From Merdiplasma sp905207905 (GTDB lineage Bacteria; Bacillota; Clostridia; Lachnospirales; Lachnospiraceae): a stretch of DNA of 21,508 bases. The stretch spans positions 1 to 21,508 of the forward strand of contig CABRXX010000046.1 in assembly GCA_902475025.1 (NCBI GenBank), in the 5' to 3' direction. The notes under the pieces were generated by a model. The model saw nothing but the letters and a program-made list of their open reading frames with translations. It was not told the DNA's origin and searched no databases. The translations under genes and the position numbers were made by a program. Positions 1 through 7,550 of the stretch are shown piece after piece. Position 1 is the stretch's first letter. Each line of letters begins with the position of its first letter.

Positions 1-64
1 TCCATTTTTCGGAACACGAAAAACTCCAATGCCTTCAACAGGCTAAAGCCCATACTATGTAAAA

Positions 65-94
65 ATACCACCGGTCATTTCTGACTGGTGGTAT
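65..94 (-). terminator. Intrinsic terminator after the head-gene block
   Basis: Twelve-pair stem (65-76 with 83-94, one imperfect pair) around a 6-base loop. On the minus strand it is followed directly by five T (65-61). It overlaps the TGA stop of the 74-residue gene, so it should end minus-strand transcripts coming from terminase, portal and minor capsid, or act as a partial terminator inside the late operon. Bases 1-64 hold no gene I can support. Confidence 0.7.
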
Positions 95-318
95 CAATAA
101 AACTTTAGCTTTTCTCCTATGCTCTCAAGCGACTGTCCATCAATAAATCTCATCTTCATCGCCGTTTCAATGCTCTCTGCCTCATAACTGCTATCCCCAT
201 ATGAAAGATATATCTTATTGTTGTTGATCGGACAAATAGAGCCGTCTATTCCCTTGTAAGAAAACTCCAGATCTGAAATCAGATTCTCGATATGGTTTCT
301 CAGTTCCTTAACACTCAT
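94..318 (-). CDS. Small phage protein of unknown function downstream of minor capsid
   Basis: A 74-residue acidic protein with no signal peptide or membrane segment. The N-terminal third is helical and charged; the middle (residues 20-50) reads as short beta strands around INNNKIYLSYGDSSYEAES; the C-terminus is again helical. I do not recognise a named family. Its ATG overlaps the TGA of the minor capsid gene (ATGA), so it is translationally coupled to it. A terminator stem overlaps its stop codon. Position suggests a head-associated or accessory role, but this is inference from context only. Confidence 0.7.
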   Translation of the reverse strand: MSVKELRNHIENLISDLEFSYKGIDGSICPINNNKIYLSYGDSSYEAESIETAMKMRFIDGQSLESIGEKLKFY

Positions 319-1793
319 AAGATGTCTTCATTCTCCTTTCTTTCCTCTTCCGATAGTTCCCGTATTGGTCTGTCCATCAGTTTCCCGTCATCATCATAAA
401 TATAATCATGCGCATGCTCTCCGTGCTTGCCAAATGGATGTGCTTTCGCATTACCGTGATTATTATTACATACCTGCTTTTCCTGGCGTCCATCCAAGCC
501 GTAGTAATTCCTCTCTACGCCGCCTTGACGCCCTGTTTTCTGAGTAATGGAACCTGGTATTCCTTTTAGCTTAATCTTATCTACCTCGATTATACCCTTT
601 CCAGCAGCATTTTTCAACGAATAAGAAACGCCTTTTCCAACAGTTCCAAGCTCATCCTGATAAACACGCTTCATCTGTTCCGGCAACTTCATCTTCTGCG
701 AGAAATCCTTATAGTTCTGCATCTGCCCTTGATACTTGGCTTTCTGCAAGATCACATCTGCATCCGGCGCGCCACCTTCCTGCAGCAGCTTAATCTTTTG
801 CCTGGTCGCGCGCATTGCCGTTTCCATCTTGCGCTGCTGCTGTAATGCTTCGTATGTGGTATATTCTTTACCGGCATATACCTTCGGCATATTCTCTTCC
901 GCCATCATGCGTTCCAATTCTTCATCCGTATATGTACGGACAGAAGCGCCAGGAACAAATGCGTTATAATCATGATAACAATTCGCCCCGTGCAGACCAG
1001 TCACGGTACCTAGGCCGCAGACATCAATTAATTGCTGCTTTGTCCAGACACGTCCCTGCCAGGGCTGATGCGTTGGTCTGGCACCTATATGGTATGTCAC
1101 CTCATAGCTATCCGTTCCAAGATCAGCAGCCACCTGCTCGTTTATCAACCCTTGTACCTGCCGAAAACCAGTCATAAGCGCTCGTCGGGCTGCCACATCG
1201 ATGCGATTGCGATGCCCAGAGTCATAATCAACCCAGCGCAAACCGGATGCGGCCATCTGGTTGACAGTGCGTTTCAGCACTGCATTATAATCAAATGCAC
1301 CAGAATGGATGTCGATAACAGCATTATCCATTGTTGACCGGTAAAAATCCATCAACGGCGAATAAGTGATCTTTCCGTCTGCTCCCCGCAGCGCAAAACC
1401 CATAGATCCTGCTAAGTTCCTATATTCCCCGCTGATCTGCTTTTTCGCAGCCTCAATCAGCTCTTGCAGCGACTCATTATCATCAAAAGGGATCTGCTGC
1501 ATACCAGCAATCTTGTACGCCCTTGCATGGCCATAATACTGTTCATAAACATTGTCGGAAAATATTTGTTCAATCTCCGCATCCGATGCTTTCAGCGCCT
1601 GCTTAATCCACTGCCGGATTTCTTTTTCAGACTTTCCAAGCTGCTGCATCCGCGTAATCTGCCAGTCTGCCGATGCCGTAGAAAAAACATTCTCACGGAT
1701 CCGCCGCACAATGTCTGTCATAATACGGATCTCCAGATCTGAAAAAATACCGCTGATCTTCAAAGGGATTTTTTCAAGTTCTCCCTGCGTCAT
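315..1793 (-). CDS. Phage minor capsid protein (minor head protein 2 type)
   Basis: A 492-residue protein directly after the portal gene, the usual place of the minor head protein in siphoviruses. The central segment (about residues 195-285, with ARRALMTGFRQVQGLINEQ, then a TYHIGARPTHQPWQGRVW stretch and GLHGANCYHDYNAFVPG) is typical of the Phage_min_cap2 family, thought to sit at the portal or inside the procapsid. Residues 290-390 are charged and coiled-coil-like. The C-terminal region after about residue 400 carries a His/Asn-rich patch (about 442-464, CNNNHG then KAHPFGKHGEHAHDY) followed by an acidic tail; such tails in this family may be separate, possibly enzymatic, domains. The start overlaps the portal stop as ATGA. 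Confidence 0.85.
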   Translation of the reverse strand: MTQGELEKIPLKISGIFSDLEIRIMTDIVRRIRENVFSTASADWQITRMQQLGKSEKEIRQWIKQALKASDAEIEQIFSDNVYEQYYGHARAYKIAGMQQIPFDDNESLQELIEAAKKQISGEYRNLAGSMGFALRGADGKITYSPLMDFYRSTMDNAVIDIHSGAFDYNAVLKRTVNQMAASGLRWVDYDSGHRNRIDVAARRALMTGFRQVQGLINEQVAADLGTDSYEVTYHIGARPTHQPWQGRVWTKQQLIDVCGLGTVTGLHGANCYHDYNAFVPGASVRTYTDEELERMMAEENMPKVYAGKEYTTYEALQQQRKMETAMRATRQKIKLLQEGGAPDADVILQKAKYQGQMQNYKDFSQKMKLPEQMKRVYQDELGTVGKGVSYSLKNAAGKGIIEVDKIKLKGIPGSITQKTGRQGGVERNYYGLDGRQEKQVCNNNHGNAKAHPFGKHGEHAHDYIYDDDGKLMDRPIRELSEEERKENEDIL

Positions 1794-3142
1794 TCAATCA
1801 CCTCTGCGGGCTGCTGTACCGCGGCCTTCGCGGTCACCTCATCCTCGTTATACCATTTCATGCGATATTCCCATGGCTGCATTACTCCCATGGACACATC
1901 TATTCGATCTTGCTGCCGCTCTGTCTCTTCATCCGTCAGGATAGAATCGTTAAATTTACAGCTGAACTCATACCCGGATCTATACATCCCGTTAAAGAAT
2001 GCAATTCCTGCCACAAAATCTTCCAGGCAAGAAGAAAGATTGTTCTGGATTGCGGTTACGCGGTTATACTTTCTAAGCTTTGATGCCTTGACCTCGGCTG
2101 CAGTCTTCTCCACCGTCTGAACGTCCGACAGATCTCCGTATGCCAGGCCAACAACAAACTCAATCTCTCGCTTATACTCTTCCAAGCCACGCTTGTATGC
2201 CTCGTCCCGCATTTCCGGCGAATACTCGCGCAACAGCTCTTTATCCTTACCGTCCTCAATATTCAATCCACGATATAGACGTTTATTCAGCTTTGCCATC
2301 CTGATCCGGCCAGATCTATCATCTTTACGCAATGCGCGATCATCTACATGAATTGCACGTTCTCCTGACTCATATTCCCAGTCAAAACGGGCTGCCTGCA
2401 AGTCTACTTTCCGGATCCTGCCCTCCGCAGTATCAAAAATCGAAACGCCGCAGGGTGATCCGTCAACATCATTCTTGATTGGGTTCCGGTAATACCCGAA
2501 TGCCATTCGTGTCATGCCAGGATAGCTCACAGGTCCTGGATCAATGTTCGCCCACTCCGGTACTTCTTCCAGGCTGCAGATCAGGCCGATATCGTTTTCT
2601 GTCTGCGAATGATAACATTTGTTTTCAATAGTCAGATTGCCATTGACAAAATAGTGTCGCTCAAATCGTGTATAATAATCAGACTCTCCAACTCGTTTTA
2701 CAGTTAGAAATCCGATGTCATTTGGTTTTCCATCGTCTGCAAACGATATCGGAACAAACTTATCTGCTGTTACAAACTCCGCAGTCTCACCGCAAAGCGG
2801 CTTAATAATAAAGGATCCAAGGCCAAGGCCACGCTGCATATTTTCGTTCAGGGATACAATATTTTTTTGATAAATCTTATCCAGGCGATCATTGCTCACG
2901 CTGGTCTCCATTTCAACCAGCGCAGCATCCGCAAATTCTCGACAGATCCCTTTTTCAATTCCGATAGACTCTACATTATCTGTAATCCAGTCTGCCTGCC
3001 CATTCAGCATCTGTTTCCAGCTATTGATCGCATCAATCATCGCTTCGGAAAGTGCAACATCTTTTCCAACTATGCCTTTTAGAGTGGTATTGCTAAACAT
3101 CTGCATAATCCCCCTGAATATTTTTCTAACTAAATCAAACAT
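1790..3142 (-). CDS. Phage portal protein
   Basis: A 450-residue protein between large terminase and minor capsid, with the length and position of a portal (SPP1 Gp6-like/PBSX group). Portals form the dodecameric ring at one capsid vertex through which the terminase packages DNA. The N-terminus (MFDLVRKIFRGIMQMF) is amphipathic; the middle has the mixed beta segments of the clip and wing; the region near residue 320-390 (EIEFVVGLAYGDLSDVQTV..TAAEVKASK) resembles the crown/stem helices of the family. I chose the ATG at 3142: GAGGTG lies just upstream inside the terminase 3' end, and the gene then overlaps terminase by 8 bases. An ATG 15 bases earlier is possible. Confidence 0.88.
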   Translation of the reverse strand: MFDLVRKIFRGIMQMFSNTTLKGIVGKDVALSEAMIDAINSWKQMLNGQADWITDNVESIGIEKGICREFADAALVEMETSVSNDRLDKIYQKNIVSLNENMQRGLGLGSFIIKPLCGETAEFVTADKFVPISFADDGKPNDIGFLTVKRVGESDYYTRFERHYFVNGNLTIENKCYHSQTENDIGLICSLEEVPEWANIDPGPVSYPGMTRMAFGYYRNPIKNDVDGSPCGVSIFDTAEGRIRKVDLQAARFDWEYESGERAIHVDDRALRKDDRSGRIRMAKLNKRLYRGLNIEDGKDKELLREYSPEMRDEAYKRGLEEYKREIEFVVGLAYGDLSDVQTVEKTAAEVKASKLRKYNRVTAIQNNLSSCLEDFVAGIAFFNGMYRSGYEFSCKFNDSILTDEETERQQDRIDVSMGVMQPWEYRMKWYNEDEVTAKAAVQQPAEVIE

Positions 3143-4463
3143 CCTGCACCTCTTCAATCAGATACTTCATGTCTCTTTCAATCGTGTATTCAAACGCATC
3201 CAGACTATCTATGTCCGTGCTGCCATCGTCAAGACGCTCATCTCGATCTTTCACATCCTTATCCCAGACAGCATCTGATAATGCCGTTTTTAAACTATCA
3301 CAGTCACCGGTAATAAAAAACCGCCCGGCCCCCATAAGCCTGACGGTGCACCTGATCCGATCATTGATCGCACACTTTTTAGCGCCTTTTACAGATATCC
3401 ACGGATATCTCTTTTCAATCGCATTCCGGATAGAATTCCCCAACACGGTCTCAGCATTGTCATAAAACACCGACTCTACGTTACAATAGTCTATATAATC
3501 GCCGTGCTTGGATACTACCGCATATTCTTCTATCACTTCACCCACGAACGCACAAAAGAGCTCGTCCAGCCGATTGCTGTCTATCTCCTCATTCTCATCC
3601 TTCGCCATAACCCTCTTAGATTTCAAGACAATCACATCTCTGTAATCATCCGTGTAACCTCTGGCAACAAACGAATGCCCCGACTGGCTGCCGCCGAAGT
3701 CAAGACCGATCTCAATGGATACGATATCTTCTTTCCGGAACTGTCTGCAATCTGCTTCTTCGCCGATCTCGTCTACCACACGACACCGAAACGCGTCCGG
3801 ATTATCCGCGAATCGTTTATAAATTGCTCCTTCTGCGCGCTTCCATAGTCCGAGGATCAGCCGGTCATAATAGATCGTACCCTCATACTCTTTACAAAGC
3901 TGCTGTACAAATTCTTCCGGCAGAAATGGATTGTCGAAGATCGTATAGCGCTGCAGGTAAATATCCAGATCCACATTATCCAGAAAATCTTTGAGCCAGT
4001 GCGTTGGATGTTCCGGGTTACAGGAACCATCAAAACAGGAATACGGCTTATCCAGCCGAGATTTCAGCATCTGAAATACTTCTTTGTTCCATTTCGCAAT
4101 CTCATCGCCGTAACAGTATTTGATACTGGATCCCTGAATTTTCGAAACCTGGCTGACCTTTTCTGCTCCGAGACAATACACATCTTCTCCGCAGATCCGC
4201 GCTATATTCCGGTTATTGATCGTACCGATCAGCTTATCTGTGTAAATCTCGCGCATCGGCTGTAGCACATTTCGTTCTATAGACTCTTTCGACACGCCAA
4301 GGATCACGTTCAACCCTGGCAGTCCTGCTCTTTCTCTGATCCGAAATGGAATAACAAATGCAGTATCCACATAAGACTTCCCAGAGCGCACCGCGCCGGA
4401 TTTAATGTTCCAGCGATGCGTAGCATTTATGATATATTCATTCTGCTTGCTGCTTAACTGCAT
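3135..4463 (-). CDS. Terminase large subunit (PBSX-like ATPase/nuclease)
   Basis: A 442-residue packaging motor. The N-terminal ATPase has a Walker A-like motif SGAVRSGKS (residues 22-30) and a Walker B-like YCYGDE with D120/E121. The C-terminal RNase H-like nuclease begins at IEIGLDFGGSQSGHS (D255) and has a late acidic motif DIDSLDAFEY near residues 416-426. These are the expected parts of a PBSX-type TerL, which binds concatemeric DNA with the small subunit, docks on the portal, pumps DNA into the prohead and cuts it. Its ATG lies 26 bases inside the small-terminase gene, so the pair is tightly coupled. Confidence 0.93.
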   Translation of the reverse strand: MQLSSKQNEYIINATHRWNIKSGAVRSGKSYVDTAFVIPFRIRERAGLPGLNVILGVSKESIERNVLQPMREIYTDKLIGTINNRNIARICGEDVYCLGAEKVSQVSKIQGSSIKYCYGDEIAKWNKEVFQMLKSRLDKPYSCFDGSCNPEHPTHWLKDFLDNVDLDIYLQRYTIFDNPFLPEEFVQQLCKEYEGTIYYDRLILGLWKRAEGAIYKRFADNPDAFRCRVVDEIGEEADCRQFRKEDIVSIEIGLDFGGSQSGHSFVARGYTDDYRDVIVLKSKRVMAKDENEEIDSNRLDELFCAFVGEVIEEYAVVSKHGDYIDYCNVESVFYDNAETVLGNSIRNAIEKRYPWISVKGAKKCAINDRIRCTVRLMGAGRFFITGDCDSLKTALSDAVWDKDVKDRDERLDDGSTDIDSLDAFEYTIERDMKYLIEEVQDV

Positions 4464-4905
4464 TGTCGTAAATCCCTTTCAATATCTGATCCAGCTTCTC
4501 AATGGCTTCTGCACTCTCATTCTCGCCGGTAACAGCCTGTTTTCTGGCTTTCTTAAGCTCCGTATCAGCTTCGCGATTACGAATATTTTCATCCGGCTCA
4601 GGAGATTGACCGGAATATTTTGCGATTGCTTCATAGGCTTTCACATTACCGGATAACGCCTCACGGATCATTGCAGCATTCACAGCACTCTCCAGCGTGC
4701 TATCTAACCCAAGTGCCTCCAGGAACGGTGTCCATTCATCGCTATCTATCTTCGCTGTTAAAAGAAGATTTAAGGTGTGTCGGAAATCCGCCTTTTTACG
4801 TCTTGCCTCACCGGATGCTTTTCCTCCAATTATGGCAATCTCCCGCCGTTCTTCCGCTGTTCGTTTATCAAATCCGTGATTTTTTATGTTATCATAACCT
4901 GCCAT
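4438..4905 (-). CDS. Terminase small subunit-like protein
   Basis: A 155-residue protein immediately upstream of and overlapping large terminase. The N-terminal half (FDKRTAEERREIAIIGGKASGEARRKKAD) is basic and helical, a motif common in small DNA-binding proteins that precede terminases in Firmicute phages. The middle (AVNAAMIREALSGNVKAYEAIAKYSGQ) resembles a helical oligomerisation core. The C-terminal third is charged and probably disordered. Its expected job is recognition of the packaging start site. The ATG at 4905 follows GGAAGGTGAGGTG; a GTG one codon earlier is also possible. The role is inferred from position and general similarity, with no diagnostic motif. Confidence 0.7.
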   Translation of the reverse strand: MAGYDNIKNHGFDKRTAEERREIAIIGGKASGEARRKKADFRHTLNLLLTAKIDSDEWTPFLEALGLDSTLESAVNAAMIREALSGNVKAYEAIAKYSGQSPEPDENIRNREADTELKKARKQAVTGENESAEAIEKLDQILKGIYDNAVKQQAE

Positions 4906-4995
4906 CACCTCACCTTCCTATCTGGTAAAATCGGACGAAAAAAAGACACCCGCAAAGGGGTGCCATTTTAAAAATATTAGGAGTGTAACTGGGAA

Positions 4996-5068
4996 AGCGG
5001 AGCATCTGGAGTCGAACCAGAAAGCCAGGGCGCGACCCTGTGCATCTGCCATTGATGCTATACTCCGC
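4996..5068 (-). tRNA. tRNA-like sequence, atypical; possible anticodon CGC (Ala)
   Basis: Read on the minus strand, this 73-base stretch folds as a cloverleaf: acceptor stem GCGGAGT with GCTCCGC (or CGGAGTA with TGCTCCG, shifted one base), a D arm GCATC/GATGC with GG in the loop, and a perfect T arm TCTGG-TTCGACT-CCAGA. The anticodon arm is the odd part. It forms either a 4-pair stem with a 7-base loop GTCGCGC (T33 present, anticodon CGC, A-G closing mismatch) or a 5-pair CAGGG/CCCTG stem with only 5 loop bases. The variable region is only about three bases. No CCA is encoded. It lies in the late leader upstream of small terminase, so it is phage-encoded, and either an unusual tRNA or a tRNA mimic. 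Confidence 0.6.
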
Positions 5069-5070
5069 AT

Positions 5071-5094
5071 ACGCCAGCAAGGTTCCTGCGGCGT
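5071..5094. other. Hairpin in late leader
   Basis: ACGCC-A-GCA pairs with TGC-GGCGT (8 pairs, one bulged A) around a 7-base loop, only two bases from the tRNA-like sequence. There is no T-run on either side, so it is not a standard terminator. It could be an RNA processing site or part of a structured leader. Confidence 0.45.
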
Positions 5095-5150
5095 TGCCTC
5101 GTGCCTGAGTCCGTCTTATGAGGTATCACCTTGAACCGGCAAAATCAGCA

Positions 5151-5209
5151 TCCGGGCTGTAACACCCGGAGGCCGTTTCTTAAGGGGATAGGGGAGGAGA
5201 AGCGGCCTC
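5151..5209. other. Two overlapping hairpins in late leader
   Basis: First stem: TCCGGG (5151-5156) with CCCGGA (5165-5170). Second stem: 5169-5180 with 5198-5209, 12 pairs with a single G.T wobble, around a 17-base purine-rich loop TAAGGGGATAGGGGAGG. The two share bases 5169-5170, so they compete slightly. The noncoding stretch 4909-5270 therefore holds, in minus-strand order: a candidate late promoter, these hairpins, the 5071-5094 hairpin and the tRNA-like element. I see no coding sequence in it. A packaging (cos/pac) or RNA function is possible but unproven. Confidence 0.5.
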
Positions 5210-5231
5210 TTGTGTCACTCATCCCACATAC

Positions 5232-5267
5232 ACTATAGCATAGGTACAGTATGACATAACATGACAT
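5232..5267 (-). promoter_or_regulatory. Candidate late promoter with phased direct repeats
   Basis: On the minus strand an extended -10, TGCTATAGT (5240-5232), is preceded by two ATGTCAT repeats (5267-5261 and 5257-5251) spaced exactly 10 bases start to start, i.e. on one DNA face. They occupy the -35 region, where no good TTGACA exists. This arrangement fits an activator-dependent promoter. It lies immediately downstream of the sigma-like regulator gene and upstream of the packaging genes. Confidence 0.45.
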
Positions 5268-5270
5268 CTT

Positions 5271-5693
5271 TTATATTTTTAAATGCGCCAAAGCTTTTCC
5301 GTGTAAACGCATAACATATCTCCAGCAAATGTCCATCCGCTCTGCAATATCCTCCCACTTCATCCCATTTATGTAGCGGTATCGTAACAACAATATTTCC
5401 GTCTCATTCCCGATCTCCTCAATCTTCACAACAATCTCTTTTCGCTTCCGGATACACTCTTCTCCTTGTTTTCTCAATTCCTCCAGTAGGCTATCAAGTT
5501 GAACAGCATATCCGGAAAGATCACCGCCACCAGATCCATGGGGCATACCATCTTGAACCAAACTTGGAGAGATCCGATCCAAGCGTAGCCGCCTGATCTC
5601 ATCCTCAATCTGCTTCTGCTTTCGGATTGCTTTCCGGTATCCCCAGAGAAACTCTTTCTTTTCATCATTTTCTGTCATTGCATTTTCTGTCAT
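5271..5693 (-). CDS. Sigma-region-4-like late transcription regulator (DUF1492/ArpU-like)
   Basis: A 140-residue protein. Residues 1-90 are highly charged and coiled-coil-like, with a Gly-rich break (DGMPHGSGGGDLSGY). The C-terminal 45 residues (ETEILLLRYRYINGMKWEDIAERMDICWRYVMRLH) match a sigma-70 region 4-type helix-turn-helix, as in the DUF1492, ArpU and RinA-like regulators that turn on late phage genes. It is the last gene before the noncoding late leader and terminase, the classic site for such a regulator. I chose the ATG at 5693: it overlaps the preceding stop as ATGA and has GGAGG upstream. A longer ORF to 5735 is unlikely. The first codons are a duplicated MTENA/MTEND unit. Confidence 0.82.
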   Translation of the reverse strand: MTENAMTENDEKKEFLWGYRKAIRKQKQIEDEIRRLRLDRISPSLVQDGMPHGSGGGDLSGYAVQLDSLLEELRKQGEECIRKRKEIVVKIEEIGNETEILLLRYRYINGMKWEDIAERMDICWRYVMRLHGKALAHLKI

Positions 5694-5923
5694 TGCATCT
5701 CCTCCAACAATCCCAATAGTCCTGCCAACTCGCAATGGCTACAAAATTCATCCAAAATATCAATCCTGCCTCCGGCGATGCTTCTGTTTACGCAGTAGTC
5801 ATCACAAATTTTGCTCTGTATTCCTGCACACTCCTCGAACCGTGCCAGGCGCTCCATAGCTTCTTTGTCTTTTGATTTATCCTTGATCACTGCTACCCCG
5901 CAGTGGCTCTCTGTGTATCGCAT
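5690..5923 (-). CDS. Small Cys-rich phage protein of unknown function
   Basis: A 77-residue protein starting MRYTESHCGVAVIKDK. It has several cysteines (CAGIQSKICDDYCVNR, then FCSHCEL), which could bind a metal, and a helical LARFEEC segment. The MRYTE..G.AVIKDK start is one I associate with small conserved genes in clostridial prophages, but I know no function. The ATG at 5923 is preceded by a nine-G run that must serve as or hide the ribosome site; a longer ORF from 5959 would be out of style. It is coupled to the sigma-like gene by an ATGA overlap. Confidence 0.65.
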   Translation of the reverse strand: MRYTESHCGVAVIKDKSKDKEAMERLARFEECAGIQSKICDDYCVNRSIAGGRIDILDEFCSHCELAGLLGLLEEMQ

Positions 5924-5929
5924 GTTATA

Positions 5930-5938
5930 CCCCCCCCC
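5930..5938 (-). repeat. G9 homopolymer in ribosome-binding region
   Basis: Nine consecutive C on the plus strand (G on the coding strand) lie between the TAG of the 71-residue gene and the ATG at 5923, at about Shine-Dalgarno distance. Tracts of this length slip readily in bacteria and are error-prone in sequencing. Confidence 0.9.
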
Positions 5939-6153
5939 TAAACAATTCCATGCCCCCACACCGCTCCTGCACAGCGTGTATGGAAAAACAACTCCGTTCC
6001 CCGCTTCGTTTTTACATACTCTACGCCTTCCGCATCTGCGGATGAGATCCTTTCTCCGCAGCCCTGGCAGAGCACCTCGCAGATCTGGCGCCTCCTTGCA
6101 TCTGTTTGCCCAGTTGGCTTTCCCGATGCTCTTATGTATCTTGCCACGTCCAT
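5938..6153 (-). CDS. Small zinc-ribbon-like phage protein
   Basis: A 71-residue protein. The N-terminus is basic (RYIRASGKPTGQTDARRRQ). It is followed by CQGCGERI (CxxC) and later FFHTRCAG (HxxxC), a spacing that fits a single zinc-binding ribbon or treble clef. It may bind nucleic acid or a protein partner; I do not recognise a named family. The ATG has AAGGAGGG upstream, embedded in the last codons of the SNF2 gene, and only one base separates the two genes. Confidence 0.68.
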   Translation of the reverse strand: MDVARYIRASGKPTGQTDARRRQICEVLCQGCGERISSADAEGVEYVKTKRGTELFFHTRCAGAVWGHGIV

Positions 6154-6154
6154 G

Positions 6155-7540
6155 TTACTTTCCCTCCTTAATCGCCTTGATCCTTGCCTTCAAACTCTCC
6201 ATCACCCAATTTTGCACATCCTCTTTTCTGGACAGCGCCGCCATCACATCTTCATCTCGGGTCCCAGTGCAGATCAGATGGTGGATGATCACCTTTTGGG
6301 TCTGTCCTTGCCTGTGCAGACGCTTGTTTGCCTGGGAGTACAGCTCATAGTTCCAGGTCAAACCGAACCAGATCACATGGTTTCCACCCTGCTGCAGGTT
6401 CAGCCCATATGCAGCACTGGCGGGGTGGGCCAGAAGAACATCGATCTTTCCTGCATTCCAATCGTCCTCGTCCTGTGGCCTGCTCAGCTCCCGGACACGA
6501 AGAGTTGTCTTCCCAAGCTCCCGCAGCAGCCGGCTCTTATCGTGCTGGAAGTTGTAAAAGACCAGTGCCGGCTTACCTCCAAGTGACTCCAAAAGCTCCA
6601 GAAAGGCCTCGATCTTACAGCTATGAACCTCGTGCACCTGGCGATCCTCGTCATAGATAGCACCGTTGGCCAGCTGCAACAATTTGTTGCTCAGTGCAGC
6701 AGCGCTGGCTACGCTGATCACATCCTCATCCTCCGGAAGCTCCAAAACCATCTGCCGCTCCATTTCCTGATACGCTTTCTCTGCTTTGCCATCCAATACC
6801 ACCGGAACTTCATGGACGATCAGATCCGGAAGCTCCAGGTAGTCCTCCGCCTTCATGGAAATGCAGATGTCCGAGATCTTTTGCAGGATGCTCTCTTCGC
6901 TCCCTTGCTTGGCTTTGTAATCGTACACCATCCCGTCTGCCCCTCTTCGGCCCGGTTCAAAATAGCGCTCCCTAAAATGTGTGTACCGCTTTTCCAGCCG
7001 TTCTCCGCCATCCAGCAGATAGATCTGGCTCCACAGATCATCCAGGCTGTTCGGGGATGGCGTTCCAGTAAGCTCCACCAGGCGGTTGATCTTTCCGGAT
7101 ACGCTGGCTAGTGCTTTGAACCGCTTTGCCGTGTGGCTCTTAAAGCTGCTGGACTCGTCGATAACCACCATGTCAAACGGCCAGTCATTCCGGTAATAAT
7201 CCACCAACCAGCAGACGTTTTCCCGGTTTGTGATATAAACGTCTGCCGGTGTGTTCAGTGCCCGGATCCGCTTTGCCTGACTGCCCAGTACCTGTGATAT
7301 CCGCAGGATCTTTGTGTGATCCCATTTATCCTTTTCCCTGCTCCAGGTTCCCTGGGCAACCTTCTTTGGTGCGATCACCAAAACCCTGCGCACCTCGAAG
7401 CGGTCATACTTCAGGATCCGAACAGCCGTCAGAGTCGTTACCGTCTTTCCAAGGCCCATATCCAAAAATAGCCCCAGCTTCTTCAGTTCCAGGATTTTAC
7501 CTATGCAGTGCGCCTGATACGCATGTGGTACAAATCTCAC
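6155..7540 (-). CDS. SNF2-family DEAD/H helicase of phage replication module
   Basis: A 461-residue two-domain ATPase. Domain 1 has the Q-like HAYQAHCIGKI, Walker A DMGLGKT (residues 27-33), a Walker B DESS variant (128-131, FDMVVIDESS) and ELTGTPSPNSLDDLWSQIY (motif III region). Domain 2 ends with AYGLNLQQGGNHVIWFGLTW and the arginine-finger motif ANKRLHRQGQTQKV. This is the compact SNF2-like helicase found beside VRR-NUC in many Firmicute phages; it likely remodels or translocates on DNA during replication or recombination. It starts with GTG at 7540, with GGAGGAG four bases upstream overlapping the VRR-NUC stop. Ten bases separate the two genes. Confidence 0.9.
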   Translation of the reverse strand: MRFVPHAYQAHCIGKILELKKLGLFLDMGLGKTVTTLTAVRILKYDRFEVRRVLVIAPKKVAQGTWSREKDKWDHTKILRISQVLGSQAKRIRALNTPADVYITNRENVCWLVDYYRNDWPFDMVVIDESSSFKSHTAKRFKALASVSGKINRLVELTGTPSPNSLDDLWSQIYLLDGGERLEKRYTHFRERYFEPGRRGADGMVYDYKAKQGSEESILQKISDICISMKAEDYLELPDLIVHEVPVVLDGKAEKAYQEMERQMVLELPEDEDVISVASAAALSNKLLQLANGAIYDEDRQVHEVHSCKIEAFLELLESLGGKPALVFYNFQHDKSRLLRELGKTTLRVRELSRPQDEDDWNAGKIDVLLAHPASAAYGLNLQQGGNHVIWFGLTWNYELYSQANKRLHRQGQTQKVIIHHLICTGTRDEDVMAALSRKEDVQNWVMESLKARIKAIKEGK

Positions 7541-7550
7541 AGCTCTCCTC

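Noticed and set aside
1..53. Short minus-strand frame starting at ATG 53 (MGFSLLKALEFF...) open to the left edge
   Set aside because: No ribosome site, it lies right after a terminator, and only 17 codons are visible, so it cannot be supported.
5095..5150. Second tRNA between the first hairpin and the CCGGG stem (GGTTCAAGG resembles a T loop)
   Set aside because: No acceptor or anticodon stem can be formed; only the T-loop-like string is present.
5181..5197. G-quadruplex in the hairpin loop (GGGG, GGGG, GG, G)
   Set aside because: Only two full G runs and one GG are in reach; not enough for a standard quadruplex.
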